A DNA stretch of 64,000 nt. Origin: Cannabis sativa (lineage: Eukaryota; Streptophyta; Magnoliopsida; Rosales; Cannabaceae). Under the pieces are notes generated by a model. It was not told where the DNA came from. It did no database searches and saw only the letters and a list, made by a program, of their open reading frames with translations. Position numbers and translations under genes: made by a program. The stretch spans positions 41,287,686 to 41,351,685 of the forward strand of contig NC_083604.1 in NCBI RefSeq assembly GCF_029168945.1. The letters are read 5' to 3'. This document shows, piece by piece, positions 61,133 through 64,000 of the stretch. The first letter of the stretch is position 1, and every line of letters begins with the position of its first letter.

Positions 61133-63649
61133 ATGAGTAGTTTTAAAGTTGATGTTGATAAGTTTGATGGATCAAGTGACTACAGAATATGGAGGAGGAA
61201 AATAAGATCTCTACTGGCACAACAGAAGCTGTTGAGGGTCCTTGAAGAACCCATTGAATGGCCTGAAGGAACAACTAAGATACAGCAAGAAGAGTATCTT
61301 GAAACAGCTACTGGGATTATCATATTCAACCTAAGTGATGCAATCATTAGGTTGGTTGATAAAGAAGAAACTCCAGCAAAGATATGGAGGAAGTTGGAAG
61401 TGCAATTCCAACAGAAGTCACTAACAAACAAGATCTTTCTCAAAGAAAGGATCTTTGGCTACAAGATGAATAGATCTAAAAGTCTTGAAGACAACTTAGA
61501 TGAATTTCTGAAGATGCATATAGAGTTGGCTAACTCGGGAGAAGGAGAAGCTTTGAGTGATGAAAACCAAGCAATCATCATTCTCAACTCATTACCGGAA
61601 TCCTATAAGGATGTAAAGATAGCAATAAAGTATGGAAGAACTTCAATTACCCTAGATGAAGTCATCTCTGCACTAAAGTCTATGGACTTAGAGATGAAGA
61701 ATGACAAGTTGGGGAGCTCTAATGGTGAGCTGAACTTGAGTAGAGGAAGGCCTCATGAGAAGAAGCCTTGGAACAATAGGGGAAGGAGTAATAGCAAAGA
61801 TTCTTCCAAGGGTGGAAGATATGGAAATGGGAAGTCTCCATCAAGAGGACAGAAAGATCCTAAAGGCTGCTATCACTGTGGTAAACCGGGGCATATCAGA
61901 AGGGACTGTTATTTTTGGAAGAGAAGTAACAGAGGAAGAACAGATGGTAGCAATGGTGACTCAAATCAGGGAGAAAAGCATTTCTCAAAGGAAAAGGGAT
62001 ATAAGCATGAAGCCAATCTAAGTGATGGCTATGAAAGTGGAGAAGTTTACATTGCTGCATCTAAATTCAAAGATGAATGGATTTTAGATTCAGGATGTAC
62101 TTTTCACATGACTAATAATAGATCTTTACTTTTTGATTTCAGGGAATCTAAAGGAGGAAAAGTCATCTTAGGCAACAACCAAACATGCCAAATTGAAGGC
62201 TCAGGTAATGTGAGCTTTAAAATGTATGATGGTATTGTAAGAACTCTTACAGGGGTAAGATTTGTGCCTAACTTAGCAAGAAATTTAATTTCTATAAGTA
62301 TGCTAGATGACATTGGTGTTGTGAGTAAGATTGAAACAGGTACAATGAAACTAAGCAAAGGTTCAATGACCATAATGAAAGGCTACAAGGAAGGAGGTCT
62401 ATACTACCTAAATGGAGAACCAGTTTCACATTGTCACAACACAAAGGAAACTCTTGAAGATTCTAAGGCAATCTTATGGCATAGAAGGCTTGGGCACATG
62501 AGTGAGAAAGGTTTGCAAATCATGAGTGAACAAAATCTTTTGTGAAAAGATAAAGTAAGTGAAGTTGATTTTTGTGAGCATTGCATATTGGGTAAGCATC
62601 ATAGGCTTAAATTTGAAATTGGGACACATAATTCTAAAGAAATTTTAGAATATATACATGCTAATTTATGGGGTCCAGAAAATACAGCTACTCATGGGGG
62701 GAGTAGTTATTTTCTATCCATTGTGGATGACTACTCTAGGAAAGTATGGGTTTTTCTTTTGAAACATAAAAATGATGCCTTTGATAAAATTCAAGAATGG
62801 AAAATTTCAATAGAAAATTTGACTAACAAAAGAGTTAAGACTCTTAGGACCGATAACGGTCTAGAGTTCTGCAATGATTTGTTTAACATGTATTGCAGGA
62901 ATAATGACATTCAAAGGCATATGACTGTAAGATTAAACCCACAACAAACCGGAGTAGCTGAGAGGATGAACAAGACTATTTTAAATAAAGCCAAGTGCAT
63001 GCTATTCCAAGCAGGGTTAGCTACGGGATTTCGGGGAGAAGCAGTACTCACAACAGCTTATTTGATAAACCGAAGTCCATCAAGTGCTATGGAGTTAAAG
63101 ACCCCTGAAGAGAGATGGTCCGGCAAACCACCAGATTTATCCCACTTAAAAGTTTTTGGGTGTGCAGCATATGCACACCAAGGAGATGGAAAGTTAGAGC
63201 CTAGAGTTCTAAAGTGTATATTTTTGGGATATTCAGAAGGAACAAAAGAGTATAGACTTTGGGTAAGAGAAAAAGGTTTTAAAACTATTAATAGTAGAGA
63301 TGCAATATTTGATGAAAATATTTTTCCATGCATTGCTACTAACCCAAATGTTTTAGGTTCTTGCCCTAGTACTAACCATGCAGGTAACTCAATCAACGTT
63401 GATCTAAGACCTACTACTCCAAGTGATGAACAAGGAGAGAACACTGTTCAGGTGGAACAGGGAGAAGACACTGTTCAGGTGGAACAGAAAGAAAATACTA
63501 TTCAGGTGGAACAGGGAGAAGACACTGTTCAGGTGGAACATGGAGAAAACACTATTCAAGTGGAACATGGAGAAAATACTGTTCAGGTGGAACAGGGAGA
63601 GAACCTCGTTCATGTGGAACAAGGAAACCAAAGGGAAAGAGTGCTGTGA
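61133..63649 (+). pseudogene. Copia B gag-protease-integrase polyprotein with one stop codon
   Basis: Starts MSSFKVDVDKFDGSSDYRIW. Gag is residues 1 to about 240, then the CCHC knuckle CYHCGKPGHIRRDC (246-259), protease WILDSGCTFHM (from 316), and GAG-pre-integrase LWHRRLGHMSEKG just before a TGA at residue 471 (62543-62545). The frame then continues unchanged: CEHC-LGKHHRLKF, then integrase with D532 (VDDYS), D574 (TDNGLEF) and E610 (GVAERMN). D574 and E610 are separated by 35 residues, the complete DD35E triad. After the integrase C-terminal region come seven 9-residue repeats and a stop at 63647-63649. The RT is absent. Apart from the TGA, gag to integrase has no other break. It is Tork/Tnt1-like from the protease and knuckle wording. 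Confidence 0.92.
63434..63622 (+). repeat. In-frame 27-bp minisatellite in Copia B
   Basis: Seven tandem 27-bp units encode GENTVQVEQ and variants (GEDTVQVEQ, KENTIQVEQ, GENTIQVEH, GENLVHVEQ). They are in frame in the linker after integrase, where RT would begin. Confidence 0.95.
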
Positions 63650-64000
63650 AACATATGTGGCCCTTTAAACATAAAGGAAAATGCAGTAAGACAAATAAAG
63701 AGTTGGAGGATATGAGTAAGATCCTCAACTCTAATGAGATTGGTTCAAAGATGTATTTCATGTTGAGTACCATACCAGATACAACATATACTATAGTTGC
63801 TATTAGCAAGTATATGGTATTGACTGGGAAGATACATTGGCTGATTATAAAATGGATTTTAAGGTACTTAAAGAAGACAACATGCATTATACTTGCGTTT
63901 AGAAAGTCACAAAACCAAATGGAAGGCTTTTGTGACTTGATCTATGCAAGGGAGATAAACAAGGTGACACAAGGAAGTGTCACAAACATGAAGACCAAGG
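63650..64000 (+). pseudogene. Copia B RNase H-proximal remnant
   Basis: The frame from about 63749 reads MYFMLSTIPDTTYTIVAISK, then IHWLIIKWILRYLKKTT. It matches the segment between RT and RNase H of Copia pol (RPDV...HW-AVKWILRYLKGT). Joined nearly directly to the integrase linker, it implies deletion of almost the whole RT. It stays open to the window edge. Confidence 0.75.

Larger units (their letters stand above)
40463..64000 (+). mobile_element. Copia element B (Tork/Tnt1-like), interrupted; 3' end outside the window
   Basis: The 5' LTR (40463-42468) is followed by a perfect initiator-Met primer site and a short leader. The element is then split at 42564/61048 by the X element (GGATG on both sides) and continues with gag-pol from 61133. 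The right end lies beyond 64000. Its reading frame is far better preserved than that of Copia A. Confidence 0.86.

Noticed and set aside
63058..63887. Minus-strand and alternate-frame ORFs over the Copia B repeat region
   Set aside because: Shadows of the sense polyprotein; the repeated peptide in other frames comes from the 27-bp minisatellite.
1..64000. CRISPR arrays, rRNA, organellar inserts, tRNA genes
   Set aside because: No regular spacer arrays or rRNA/organellar sequence were recognised, and no tRNA with convincing A and B boxes was found by eye; a tRNA scan would settle the last point.

Overview
The window is repeat-rich, AT-rich nuclear DNA of a flowering plant, very probably a eudicot. 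The evidence is Copia and Gypsy LTR retrotransposons, hAT, Mutator-like, pogo-like and Helitron DNA transposons, GT-AG introns, and two plant host genes: a chloroplast shikimate kinase and an F-box/kelch gene of the SKIP6 type. I cannot fix the species. No rRNA, CRISPR array, organellar insert or convincing tRNA gene was seen.

Layout. 1-1439 is the 5' end of a minus-strand Gypsy element (start of gag, primer site, LTR). 1440-17920 is a decayed plus-strand Copia (element A). It was invaded by a solo LTR of family X (3601-5488, TSD CATCT) and, inside its own 3' LTR, by a complete minus-strand X element (7698-17871, TSD CTATG). Element A itself sits inside an older X LTR whose right part is 17921-19007. 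19040-20170 is a worn tandem array with a period near 180 bp. 21274-21525 is an unidentified 83-codon ORF.

23500-33600 is the gene island. It holds an intronless SKIP6-like gene on the plus strand (23776-24912) and a ten-exon shikimate kinase gene on the minus strand (29732-33267), convergent and about 4.8 kb apart, with a dead Copia gag between them. In Arabidopsis SK1 (At2g21940) and SKIP6 (At2g21950) carry consecutive locus numbers, so this looks like conserved microsynteny.

34290-40462 is gene-poor. It has a GTTG-rich region with inverted symmetry and exon-like pieces, a MULE-type MITE with 9-bp flanks (38511-39605), and one end of a hAT-like element.

40463-64000 is a four-deep nest. 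A Copia of Tork/Tnt1 type (element B) has a pogo/Emigrant-like MITE in its 5' LTR and was split by a plus-strand X element (42565-61042, TSD GGATG). That X element carries gag but no pol, so it resembles a TR-GAG-type non-autonomous element. A hAT (44848-51436, TSD GTACCACC) sits in its leader, a Helitron (48619-50895) sits in the hAT, and another solo X LTR (55279-57180, TSD CTAAG) interrupts its gag. Element B's gag-integrase reading frame resumes at 61133 with one stop codon, an in-frame 27-bp minisatellite and loss of the reverse transcriptase.

Two points deserve attention. First, family X has a gag-only form and a form with no detectable gag, sharing LTRs and leader. Second, the 7698-17871 copy differs from its relatives mostly at CAG/CTG sites, which looks more like a methylation-linked consensus error than real evolution.
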